NCBI GenBank assembly: GCA_020060465.1
Contig: JAGVAD010000048.1
Coordinates: 45,093-109,092, forward strand
Direction: 5' to 3'
DNA: 64,000 bases
Origin: Anaerolineales bacterium
GTDB lineage: Bacteria; Chloroflexota; Anaerolineae; Anaerolineales; UBA4823
Of this stretch, positions 8,559 through 16,180 are shown one piece after another (the first letter of the stretch is position 1; every line of letters starts with the position of its first letter). Both the position numbers and the translations under genes were made by a program. Under the pieces are notes generated by a model. The model was not told the origin of the DNA. It was given only the letters and a program-made list of their open reading frames with translations, and made no database searches.

Positions 8559-9827
8559 CTATTTGTTTAACTCAACTGTGACAGGCTCGGTGTACATCCA
8601 GTTGTCATTCCATTTGTACGTGCTGTCGTTGGTTCCACCGCCTTCAAAATTCCACGTGATCACCTGTGTCATAAAAGAGTTTTCATTGCCGGTGCCAGTC
8701 AGAGTCACATCCGCGTTGGGCAAAAGAATCGTGCCGCGAAAATATGAGACATTATTGCCGTTCAACTTCCACGAAGACGAAGCCATGGAGTAAATGAGCA
8801 GACCCGGTACAGCGGGGTAAGGGTCTGGGCTAGCTGTTGGAGCGGATATGCGGAAATCGCAATTGCCATTGCAAGATAACCCGCCGTTCAAGAACACCAG
8901 CGTTACCCCTTCGCCATGTAGTTGACCGCCTTTGTTGCCATGCAGACCAACGCTGCCATTGATGCACCATAATCCAGGCGATAGAACCGAGGGCAGATCG
9001 GAGGCATTAACGATATGGGCGCCAGGGCGATTACATAACTCTTGCGGGGTAAAATCCAACGCATACGCGTCCGCAGAGATATGAGCAGCAGATTGCGGGT
9101 TGGGATGAAACTTGGAAGCCCCAGTGACTTCTGTGGCGTAAAAGATGCCCGATGAAGCAACCCCAGAGCAGTTGAAATCCTTAACATACACATCAATGCT
9201 GCCATTGCCACGCAGGCAGCCATTGGAAAAGATGCCTCCACCGCATACCGTTACATCCGGATTTCCATGAAAGGTCGCCCCATTTGATTGGCCGCTACAA
9301 GCGGCAGGATTCAAAGCTACAATGGTATAGCCAAATGCCAGCGCCTTTCGCGGACGTACGCGCGCCACCGCCGTCACCACATTGCGCAAAGGGCGGTTCA
9401 TGATTGTTTGAGCAAACGCGGTTGGCGTATCCTGAGTAATGCGCACTAGTACATCCAGATACTTTTCAGTCCCAGAATTGACACAAGTAGTAGCAACGCC
9501 GTGATTATCGGCGGCATCGCTGTCTATAGTGAAGCTGTTGCTTGCGGCGCGGCTGATGGCGGCGCCGCTGGCTGCACTGATCGCCGATTGCAACGTTGCG
9601 CTATTGCAATTCCAGGTTGCCTGGGTTACGCCCTGCTGATATATCACCTGCGCTGCCGCAGATGCTCCTGCCAGCGCTGAGGCGTCTGCTGCAGACTGCG
9701 CAAAACGGCGATCAGAATACACCATGCTGCCATCCACCGCCAGGGCGGTAAACCCCAGCAAGGCGACAATCGCCAGGGTGAGCAGGATCACCGCCTGCCC
9801 ACTTTCACTCCTTCGATGAGTCTTCAT
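8559..9827 (-). CDS. TadE/TadG-like (putative Flp pilus-assembly) membrane-anchored protein
   Basis: 422 aa. ATG 9827 is chosen because GGAGG lies 5 nt upstream. The N-terminus SESGQAVILLTLAIVALLG followed by DRRFAQSAADASALAG is the classic TadE/G-like pilin signal plus alpha-1 helix (residues about 6-60). The large C-terminal part (about 160-422) is rich in Gly/Asn and Cys, with repeated GNGS/HGN motifs, and looks like an extracellular beta-rich domain. TadG-like proteins are minor pilins or adhesion components of Tad/Flp secretion systems. No other tad genes are in the window, so this is an orphan. A 23-bp palindrome lies 74 bp upstream. Confidence 0.8.
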   Translation of the reverse strand: MKTHRRSESGQAVILLTLAIVALLGFTALAVDGSMVYSDRRFAQSAADASALAGASAAAQVIYQQGVTQATWNCNSATLQSAISAASGAAISRAASNSFTIDSDAADNHGVATTCVNSGTEKYLDVLVRITQDTPTAFAQTIMNRPLRNVVTAVARVRPRKALAFGYTIVALNPAACSGQSNGATFHGNPDVTVCGGGIFSNGCLRGNGSIDVYVKDFNCSGVASSGIFYATEVTGASKFHPNPQSAAHISADAYALDFTPQELCNRPGAHIVNASDLPSVLSPGLWCINGSVGLHGNKGGQLHGEGVTLVFLNGGLSCNGNCDFRISAPTASPDPYPAVPGLLIYSMASSSWKLNGNNVSYFRGTILLPNADVTLTGTGNENSFMTQVITWNFEGGGTNDSTYKWNDNWMYTEPVTVELNK

Positions 9828-9900
9828 AATGACCTCCTGCAAAAAAAAGCGTCCCATAGTGATGAGAATATCAATGATTTCACTGGTACTTTAGTACTAA

Positions 9901-9923
9901 GATCAGTGTAATGGACACTGATC
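9901..9923. promoter_or_regulatory. Perfect 9-bp palindrome upstream of TadE/G-like gene
   Basis: GATCAGTGT, AATGG, then ACACTGATC. It lies in the 387-bp divergent intergenic region (9828-10214) between the TadE/G-like gene (minus) and the TolB-like lipoprotein (plus). It fits either an operator or a transcript hairpin. A shorter repeat GTACTTTAGTAC lies just before it. I see no gene in the rest of this gap. Confidence 0.5.
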
Positions 9924-10214
9924 CTAAATGCAACATTTTCTAACGTTTTTGTTATCACCAAAAATGTGACAATTTATCCTGAATCCATCACAAAACCCGC
10001 CCCACTACGTCCGCGCAGGAACAAAGGCGGCCCATTTTCAAATCTCGAGCAACTGTCACAAACGATTGCTGATATACTCAGAACCGCATTGCAGCACGTA
10101 ATGGTCCTGCAAAATCTGGCGCGAGCATCATTTTCGATAAAGCGCCAGCTCCTGCAAAACGATTTGAACACGATTTAAGCAGGCTTTTATAACGTCATCT
10201 CCAGGAGGTTTCAT

Positions 10215-11534
10215 TTGAGGAGCACTTTCTTCTGCCTGATTCTTGTAGTATTTATTCTGACAGCATGCAATTTGCCATCCCGGTTTTTGTCACCGCAATC
10301 GCTCACGATCTCCCCTGTTTCCACCCCTGAAACGGAAGCTGCGCTGCTTGAAACGCGACCCGCTCATCATGATGCTGCCGACCCTGGCAGCGCAGATCTG
10401 CTTCCCACCCCGTTTCTGGAAACCGCTTCCCCTGAACCCCTGTCCATGTTGCCCGCCGCGTTGCTTTTCTTATCCCGCCAGAGCGGGCTTAATCAGATCT
10501 GGCGGCTAGAGGCGGACGGTCATTCATTGCGGCAGATAACTCACGAGGCTACTCCGGTGACAGACTTCGACATCTCGCCGTTGGATGGGCGATTGTCGTA
10601 TGTGTCGGACAATGACTTAATCCTCGCCAAGGCGGATGGAAGTGAGCGCACATTGCTGGTGGATGGACCGACGCTGCCCGCCGAAAACAATCCTGACTTT
10701 TCGAATCAATTACTGGGAAAACCGCGCTGGTCGCCAGACGGCGAAAGCATCGCCTATAGTATGGGCGGGGTGAATATTATTGAGGCTTCGGGAGGAGTTC
10801 CGTTTCAACTCATCCTCAACGAAAATCCGCCTCAGCCTAAGGACAATCCAGCCCAGACAGCGCACTTCTTTTACTGGCCCGAATCTTGGTCGCCCGACGG
10901 GAAGCGGCTGCTGTTGGGTTTCGCCGCTGCTCCCTCATTGGGAGGCCTGGCAGTGATCAACGCCGCTGGCGGCGAACCGGTCTTTATCCAAAATCCACCC
11001 CCCAGCGGAATATCAAGCGAGATGCCCGCCAACACTGCGCCAGTCGAAGCAGTGTGTTGCAATCCATTCTGGTCGCTGGATGGCGCGACGATCTATTACG
11101 CCAACCCCTTCTTGGGCATGTTCTCGGCTGGATTATGGCGCGCCGACGCTACCAGCGGTCAAAGCCAGACGCTCATACCAAGCCAAACGAAAGACGGGCT
11201 GTACCATATGCCAGGATTTGTCTTCCAGGCGAAAAACGGCAAGCTATATTATTTTTACGGCCAGACGGACGCTTTCCCTGAAGGCGATGTCATGCTCACG
11301 CCGGTGCAGGCGGAAGCCGATGCACTGACCGGACGCGCTCCATTGCGCAGCGACGCCTGGTTGGTTGGCGAGGCGCTTTGGTCGCCCGATGCTCGCGGTG
11401 TAATTGTCCTTGACCTGGCTTCCGCCGCGCCGACTGAATTTCCGCCCTTGGGGAAACTATTCTATCTGCCTTTTAATGGCAACGCAGCGATCCCCTTGCC
11501 CGCTACAGGTTACGCGCTGCATTGGGCGCGCTGA
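10215..11534 (+). CDS. TolB-like beta-propeller lipoprotein
   Basis: 439 aa. The TTG at 10215 is chosen because AGGAGG ends 6 nt upstream and the protein then begins with a lipoprotein signal (FFCLILVVFILTAC, cysteine about residue 18). After a short linker, residues about 80-430 contain PD40/WD40-like repeats: QIWRLEADG-SLRQIT, PRWSPDGESIAYS, SWSPDGKRLLLG, PFWSLDGATIYYA and ALWSPDARGVIVL. These form a TolB-type beta-propeller on the outer face of the membrane, usually a binding platform. No Pal/Tol genes are nearby. Ligand unknown. Confidence 0.85.
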   Translation: MRSTFFCLILVVFILTACNLPSRFLSPQSLTISPVSTPETEAALLETRPAHHDAADPGSADLLPTPFLETASPEPLSMLPAALLFLSRQSGLNQIWRLEADGHSLRQITHEATPVTDFDISPLDGRLSYVSDNDLILAKADGSERTLLVDGPTLPAENNPDFSNQLLGKPRWSPDGESIAYSMGGVNIIEASGGVPFQLILNENPPQPKDNPAQTAHFFYWPESWSPDGKRLLLGFAAAPSLGGLAVINAAGGEPVFIQNPPPSGISSEMPANTAPVEAVCCNPFWSLDGATIYYANPFLGMFSAGLWRADATSGQSQTLIPSQTKDGLYHMPGFVFQAKNGKLYYFYGQTDAFPEGDVMLTPVQAEADALTGRAPLRSDAWLVGEALWSPDARGVIVLDLASAAPTEFPPLGKLFYLPFNGNAAIPLPATGYALHWAR

Positions 11535-11564
11535 GCTGAGCATCTATTTGCCATCAACGAGGTC

Positions 11565-11792
11565 ATGATGAGCTTTAGGATCCGCAAAGCTTCGCTCTCC
11601 GACGCCCCCGCCCTGGCAGACTTGCTACGCCAGATCGGTTGGTGGGCGGCGTTCGAAGAAGAAACTTCCGCCGCGAACACAGCGCACGTCACCCGGATGC
11701 TGGCGCTTGATCTGGCGAGCAACTGCCATTCAGTTTACATCTTATGGCAAATTTTATATTCTGGATGCCCGATGAACAATCCTGACGGCTGA
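11565..11792 (+). pseudogene. Truncated GNAT acetyltransferase
   Basis: A 75-codon frame from ATG 11565, with AACGAGG upstream, whose first ~58 residues (FRIRKASLSDAPALADLLRQ through NCHSVYI) match the N-terminal strand-helix of GNAT N-acetyltransferases. The expected acetyl-CoA loop (R/Q-x-x-G-x-G/A) and the rest of the ~150-aa domain are missing, and the frame ends in a short unrelated tail. The following ~110 bp show no continuation in the other frames. It is therefore a decayed or deleted gene, although expression of a short peptide is not excluded. Confidence 0.6.
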
Positions 11793-11867
11793 GGAAGTCA
11801 GCGTTTTTGGCACACTCTTTGCACCCTTAATGCAGCAAATAGTTCGAATGTGTGCAATTTTTTATGC

Positions 11868-11896
11868 TTGTCAACTTCGCACAATTGCGCTATGAT
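11868..11896 (+). promoter_or_regulatory. Sigma70-type promoter, leaderless start of amidase gene
   Basis: TTGTCA (11868-11873), 17 nt, TATGAT (11891-11896). The predicted start site at about 11903 directly precedes ATG 11904 and there is no Shine-Dalgarno, so the transcript is probably leaderless. The ATG at 11892 lies within the -10 box and cannot be used from this promoter. Confidence 0.7.
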
Positions 11897-11903
11897 CGAA
11901 GCC

Positions 11904-12785
11904 ATGCCAGAATCTGAAAACCCTGCACCGCAAGCTGAAGCTCCTGCGCCTTCCCGCCGGGCGGTGAACTTCTTGCGCCCCAAGCTAACTGCCGCGCCGC
12001 GTCAGGGATTGTTCTTCCAGCTTGGTTTGGTCATTGGCGTCGCGTTTGTGCTGGCTACCCTGTTCACCGCCTGGACGCCGGGGCAATTCAGCGGCTTTCC
12101 CGTTCCGCCCGCCGCGGCGGCGACCATCGCCCTACGCCCCAGCCCGACCTTCCCGCCGGGCGCTCCAACCCCCACGTTGCGCAACCCCAATTTGGTAGGG
12201 ATTGTGGCCGGTCATTGGAAAAATGACTCCGGCGCCGTCTGCCCCGATGGATTGAAAGAAGTAGATCTCAACCTGCAGATTGCCACCCGCGTCCAGAAGC
12301 TGCTGGTCGAGGCCGGTTACCAGGTAGATTTGTTGCACGAATTTGACCCCCGTCTGACCAACTACCAGGCCGCGGCGTTGGTGTCCATCCATAACGACTC
12401 GTGCGATTTTATCGAAAACGCCACCGGTTTCAAAGTCGCCTCGGCGTTGGCCACCCGCCACCCGGAGAAGGCGGCTCTGCTCACCGCCTGCCTGCGTTCG
12501 CGCTATGCTTCGGCGACGGGATTGCCGCTGCACAGCACCTCCGTAACGCCAGATATGACCAGCTACCACGCCTTTGGTGAGATCCAGGAGACGACGCCAG
12601 CCGCCATTATCGAAACCGGCTTTATGAACCTCGACCGTCAACTCTTGACCGAACGTACGGACGTTGTGGCCTTCGGCGTCGCTCAGGGCATTTTGTGCTA
12701 TCTGCGCAATGAAGTGGTCGCGCCCCCTTCCGCCGCTCCCACGATTCCATCAGCGTCTCCCGCCGCGCCAACCGCCAATCCGTAA
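11904..12785 (+). CDS. N-acetylmuramoyl-L-alanine amidase (Amidase_3), membrane-anchored
   Basis: 293 aa zinc amidase that cleaves the lactyl-L-Ala bond of peptidoglycan. After about 40 Pro/Ala-rich cytoplasmic residues comes one membrane helix (about 41-62, FQLGLVIGVAFVLATLF). The catalytic domain (about 95-275) carries the expected zinc ligands His in GIVAGHW, Glu in LKEVDLN and His in SIHNDS, and the catalytic Glu in AAIIETGFMN. A Pro/Ala tail closes the protein. ATG 11904 is preferred because it sits at the predicted transcription start. The L,D-transpeptidase starts right after the stop codon, so the pair is probably one cell-wall remodelling operon. Confidence 0.9.
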   Translation: MPESENPAPQAEAPAPSRRAVNFLRPKLTAAPRQGLFFQLGLVIGVAFVLATLFTAWTPGQFSGFPVPPAAAATIALRPSPTFPPGAPTPTLRNPNLVGIVAGHWKNDSGAVCPDGLKEVDLNLQIATRVQKLLVEAGYQVDLLHEFDPRLTNYQAAALVSIHNDSCDFIENATGFKVASALATRHPEKAALLTACLRSRYASATGLPLHSTSVTPDMTSYHAFGEIQETTPAAIIETGFMNLDRQLLTERTDVVAFGVAQGILCYLRNEVVAPPSAAPTIPSASPAAPTANP

Positions 12786-13925
12786 ATGCCGCTTCCCGAT
12801 AGCGATCCCGCAGACAACGCATATTACCTCCAGGCGCTGCAAGCCGTCCAACAAGCGCGGCAGGCTTTGCAACGCGGCGACCGCATCCAGGCGCGGCGCT
12901 ATGCCGCCCTGGCAGCGCGTCTAGCCCCACAACTGGAAGATGCCTGGTTGTTGTTAGCCGCAGCAACCGCCCAACCGCGCGCTTCCCTGGTTTATCTGAA
13001 TCGCGCTCTGGAAATCAACCCCGCCAGCCGGCGCGCCCGCGCCGGTGTGCATTGGGCTGTTCAGCGCCTGCGCCGGGAGAGCGCCCAGGCTGTTCGTCTC
13101 ACCCCCGCGCAAGTTGCACGCCCAGCGCCAGCGCCGCCGCTCTTCGAGCGCCCACGCCGTCGGCGTTGGCCGCTTTCGTTGAGCTGGCTTGTTGCATTGA
13201 TTCTGTTGTGCCTGACCAGTTACCTGGCGTTTCAAGCCTGGTCGCCAGTCATTGCGCCGCCGTTGGAGGATGCCCGCCAAACCGCTATCGCCCGGCTGGT
13301 CAGCTCCACCCCCACCGCCTCGCCGACGATCACATCCACTCCTACCGCCAGCCCGACGCCGACCGCGACTTTCACCCTTACGAATACGCCAACGCCCACG
13401 CCAACTCATACGCCCACTTTCACGGCCACACCCCTTCCAACGGATACACCTACCTTCACCCCAACGCCGCCTCCCAGCAATACGCCTCCACCGCCCACTC
13501 CTCGCCCCACCAAACGCCCCAAACCGCAAAAAACCAGCGGACCCGGCCCCAGACCGCCCCAGGTAGGCGCGGATGAACGCTGGATTGATGTGGATTTGTC
13601 CTCTCAAACCACCTTCGCCATGCAAGGCGACCAGATCGTGAATAGCTTTATCGTCTCCACAGGTGTATGGCCTACCGTCACCGTGACCGGCGTCTTCCGT
13701 ATCTATGTCAAATATCGCACCGCCGACATGTCTGGCGCGGATTACTATCTGAGCGGCGTGCCTTATGTGATGTATTTCTACCAGGGCTATGGGCTGCACG
13801 GCACCTATTGGCATAATAACTTCGGTCATCCGATGAGCCACGGTTGCGTCAACCTGCGCCCTGCCGATGCCGGCTGGCTGTTTGAATGGGCTTCAGTAGG
13901 CACTGTCGTGTCCGTGCATCAATAA
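12786..13925 (+). CDS. L,D-transpeptidase (YkuD) with N-terminal TPR-like region
   Basis: 379 aa. Residues 1-100 form a TPR-like helical repeat (QALQRGDRIQARRYAALAARL and ALEINPASRRARAGV). A membrane helix follows (about 125-147), then a ~100-residue Thr/Pro-rich extracellular stalk (about 175-260), then the YkuD domain (about 265-379). The catalytic signature HGTYWHNNFG and SHGCVNL is complete, with cysteine in SHGC. YkuD enzymes make 3-3 peptidoglycan cross-links or attach lipoproteins. The N-terminal TPR, placed in the cytoplasm by the single helix, is unusual and could couple the enzyme to a cytoplasmic partner. It starts immediately after the amidase stop codon. Confidence 0.92.
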   Translation: MPLPDSDPADNAYYLQALQAVQQARQALQRGDRIQARRYAALAARLAPQLEDAWLLLAAATAQPRASLVYLNRALEINPASRRARAGVHWAVQRLRRESAQAVRLTPAQVARPAPAPPLFERPRRRRWPLSLSWLVALILLCLTSYLAFQAWSPVIAPPLEDARQTAIARLVSSTPTASPTITSTPTASPTPTATFTLTNTPTPTPTHTPTFTATPLPTDTPTFTPTPPPSNTPPPPTPRPTKRPKPQKTSGPGPRPPQVGADERWIDVDLSSQTTFAMQGDQIVNSFIVSTGVWPTVTVTGVFRIYVKYRTADMSGADYYLSGVPYVMYFYQGYGLHGTYWHNNFGHPMSHGCVNLRPADAGWLFEWASVGTVVSVHQ

Positions 13926-14053
13926 AACACCAGCGCCAACGATAGCCGAATAGATAAAATCCAGGTTGACTTTCGCTTTCAATGGGCGATCCCACAGGTA
14001 TAATAATCTCTGCCAGATATTAACCGCCCAAAGAACACTCTCTCGAGGCGATC

Positions 14054-14635
14054 ATGAACACAGCTATCTTTCAGCATTCCCACTACCTGTTGCGCCGCAA
14101 AGTGTTAGCGCTCACCGGAACCTTTCGCATTTACACACCGAACGGCGAATTGGCTTTCTTCAGCCAGCAAAAGATGTTCCGCTTGCGTGAGGATATCCGC
14201 ATTTGGGCTGAAGAGACGCGCATCCACGAGTTGCTGCGCATCCACGCCCGCCAGGTGATAGACATTTCGGCCACGTACGATGTTTACGATGCCGTGCTGA
14301 ACACGCGCCTTGGCGCGTTGCGCCGTCGCGGGTTGCATTCGCTGGCGCGAGATACCTGGGAGGTGCTAGATCTGAACGATCAACCTATAGGTCTGCTGCA
14401 AGAGGATAGCCTGGGGCGCGCTTTGCTGCGACGTATTCTCCTGGGCAGTCTGCTTCCACAGGATTATGATCTATTCATCGGCGAACAACGCGTGGCTGAC
14501 TTTCGTCAGCGTTTCAATCTATTCCGTTACGAAATGGACTTAGACTTCAGCATGGACACGCAAAACTGCCTCGACCGGCGTTTAGGCATTGCCGCCGCCA
14601 TCCTGTTAGGTACGATCGAGGGACGGCAAGAATAA
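14054..14635 (+). CDS. LURP-one-related (LOR/tubby-like) family protein
   Basis: 193 aa. The pattern YLLRRKVLALTGTFRIYTPNGE, FFSQQKMFRLREDIRIW and DTWEVLDLNDQPIGLLQEDS is typical of LURP-one-related proteins, which fold as a tubby-like beta-barrel around a central helix and often sit at membranes or bind phosphoinositides. Bacterial members are poorly characterised. The C-terminal hydrophobic helix (GIAAAILLGTI) matches the family. The start has a weak GAGGCG upstream and a TATAAT at about 14000. The next gene follows after 31 bp in the same direction. Confidence 0.75.
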   Translation: MNTAIFQHSHYLLRRKVLALTGTFRIYTPNGELAFFSQQKMFRLREDIRIWAEETRIHELLRIHARQVIDISATYDVYDAVLNTRLGALRRRGLHSLARDTWEVLDLNDQPIGLLQEDSLGRALLRRILLGSLLPQDYDLFIGEQRVADFRQRFNLFRYEMDLDFSMDTQNCLDRRLGIAAAILLGTIEGRQE

Positions 14636-14666
14636 GCGCCGGCCCCAGAAATTACGGAGCTTCAAT

Positions 14667-15098
14667 ATGGCGAATAAAGCCGTCTTTCAAGGATTGGTGT
14701 TCGACGAATTCGACCGCCCGGCCGAAGTGGTGTATGTGGGCGCAGAAGCCTGTTACGTAGTGGACGATAACGGCTTTCGTCGTCACATCCCATCCGAACA
14801 GGTGGATCGGCAAGTGCTGGAGTTGATGTTGCAATCCATCGAGGGCCACGAAGACCTGGTCACCGATCAGGCTGCCAAGATGCTTGGCCAGGACGACATC
14901 TTCTCGCGAGCGATGATTGCCGCTCAGATTAAAAACATTGACCGACAGTTTGAAGCCCTGCTCAACACCGGCTTGCCCGAAGAACTGCGCGCATACCTAG
15001 GGATGATGGGTTTTCGCATCGTCATCAATGTGCATGGCGAGGTGATTGAATTCGAACAGCCGGGCGCCATCGCCGATGACGATTCAGGCGACGAGTAA
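14667..15098 (+). CDS. Conserved-looking hypothetical protein
   Basis: 143 aa, acidic and cytoplasmic. ATG 14667 has GGAG 10 nt upstream. The N-terminal ~50 residues (AVFQGLVFDEFDRPAEVVYVGAEACYVVDDNGFRRHI) look like a small beta-barrel. The middle is helical (EQVDRQVLELMLQSIEGHEDLVTDQAAKMLG) and the C-terminus has a beta-hairpin (FRIVINVHGEVIEFE) before an acidic tail. I do not recognise the family. It lies downstream of the LURP-one-related gene and converges on degV with a 16-bp gap. Confidence 0.7.
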   Translation: MANKAVFQGLVFDEFDRPAEVVYVGAEACYVVDDNGFRRHIPSEQVDRQVLELMLQSIEGHEDLVTDQAAKMLGQDDIFSRAMIAAQIKNIDRQFEALLNTGLPEELRAYLGMMGFRIVINVHGEVIEFEQPGAIADDDSGDE

Positions 15099-15114
15099 AT
15101 CTGAAATTCTTGCG

Positions 15115-15990
15115 TTAGTCGGTCGCAATAACTGGATAATAGCACACACCCGCAGTGCCCGGCCCAGAATGCACGCCCAGCGCCGGCGAAAGCTCGGCGA
15201 ACATCCATTCCACCGCCTGCACCCGCGCTTCGATTAATTCGCGCAGTTTCTGCGCCTCTTCCAGCGCCGCGGCGTGCATATAGGCGATCTTGATCTTACC
15301 GCCCGCGCCTACGGCTTTCTCCACCATTTCAGCGATCATACGGTACGCCTGGCTGCGGCTGCGCGCTGTGCCAAGCGCAACGATTACCCCATCTTCCATG
15401 CCGATCAAAGGTTTGATATTGAGAAGCGAGCCGAGCAAGTGCTTGGCTTTACCAATGCGCCCACCCATATACAGATACTTCAGCGTGTCGGCGGTCTGGA
15501 TCATGCGCACCCGCGGAATCAACTGCTTGATGCGCTCCAGTACCTCTGCAATCGGCAATTGATCCAACACTGCCCGCGCTGCCTCAATCGCGATCCAGCC
15601 GTGGCACATAGAAACATTGAGTGTATCAACCACCTCCACACGCAGCCGTGGAAGCGTCTCCGCGATCATGCTCTTGGCAGCCATAGCCGCCTGATAAGCT
15701 CCGCTGCCTTTGGAAGTCATGTGGATGCTGACAATCTCCTCCACGCCTTCCTCTTCCGCCAGCCTCTGATACATGTTGATATAATCTCCCGGTCCAGGGC
15801 TGGCGGTGGTGGGCAACTGCGTTGCGCTGGGCAACCAGCGGTAGAAACTATCTCGGTCAATGCTCACCAAATCACGCAGCACTTCCGCGCCGCGGTGGAT
15901 GTAATAAGGCACGGTGTGAATCTTCAGCTCTTTCAACAAACGTTCAGGGATACTGATGGTGCTATCGGCGACGATGGCAAGTTTCGGCAT
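15115..15990 (-). CDS. degV: DegV family fatty-acid-binding protein
   Basis: 291 aa from ATG 15990 (AGGAG upstream). Opens with KLAIVADSTISIPERLLKEL, and has the DegV features RDLVSIDRDSFY, TASPGPGDYINMYQ, VSIHMTSKGSGAYQAA, VVDTLNVSMCHGW and TLKYLYMGGRIGKA. DegV/FakB-type proteins bind a fatty acid and, with FakA kinase, present it for phosphorylation and membrane-lipid incorporation. No fakA is in the window, so FakB activity is inferred. It has its own promoter and is divergent from the histidine kinase. Confidence 0.9.
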   Translation of the reverse strand: MPKLAIVADSTISIPERLLKELKIHTVPYYIHRGAEVLRDLVSIDRDSFYRWLPSATQLPTTASPGPGDYINMYQRLAEEEGVEEIVSIHMTSKGSGAYQAAMAAKSMIAETLPRLRVEVVDTLNVSMCHGWIAIEAARAVLDQLPIAEVLERIKQLIPRVRMIQTADTLKYLYMGGRIGKAKHLLGSLLNIKPLIGMEDGVIVALGTARSRSQAYRMIAEMVEKAVGAGGKIKIAYMHAAALEEAQKLRELIEARVQAVEWMFAELSPALGVHSGPGTAGVCYYPVIATD

Positions 15991-16061
15991 GAGAGCGCTC
16001 CTGTAGATCATCAAAAACAGCGCCAGGGCTTATCGTAAAAAGCAACACAAATTGCAACTTG

Positions 16062-16090
16062 AGTGTATCACCAATGGCCCTCTGATGCAA
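16062..16090 (-). promoter_or_regulatory. Sigma70-type promoter of degV
   Basis: On the minus strand TTGCAT (plus 16085-16090), 17 nt, TACACT (plus 16062-16067). Predicted start about 16055, giving a leader of about 65 nt before ATG 15990. Confidence 0.65.
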
Positions 16091-16115
16091 GGATCGTCTT
16101 CGCCGCGACAAATAT

Positions 16116-16144
16116 TTGACAAAACCGCTCCTACCGGCTATACT
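16116..16144 (+). promoter_or_regulatory. Consensus sigma70-type promoter of histidine kinase gene
   Basis: TTGACA (16116-16121), exactly 17 nt, TATACT (16139-16144). This is one of the best -35/-10 matches in the window. The start codon at 16181 has an AGGAG site, so the transcript carries a leader of about 30 nt. Confidence 0.8.
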
Positions 16145-16180
16145 TTTTTCACAGCGCATGAGCACTCTTAATCAGGAGAA

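Noticed and set aside
9966..10178. 70-aa open frame in the TadE/G-TolB gap
   Set aside because: No ribosome-binding site, no domain, and a poor start.
12954..13841. 295-aa minus-strand frame opposite the L,D-transpeptidase
   Set aside because: Gly/Arg-rich shadow of the GC-rich Thr/Pro-coding stretch; the plus-strand catalytic motif is unambiguous.
15274..16038. 254-aa plus-strand frame opposite degV
   Set aside because: Antisense shadow; degV is clearly conserved and has its own promoter and ribosome-binding site.
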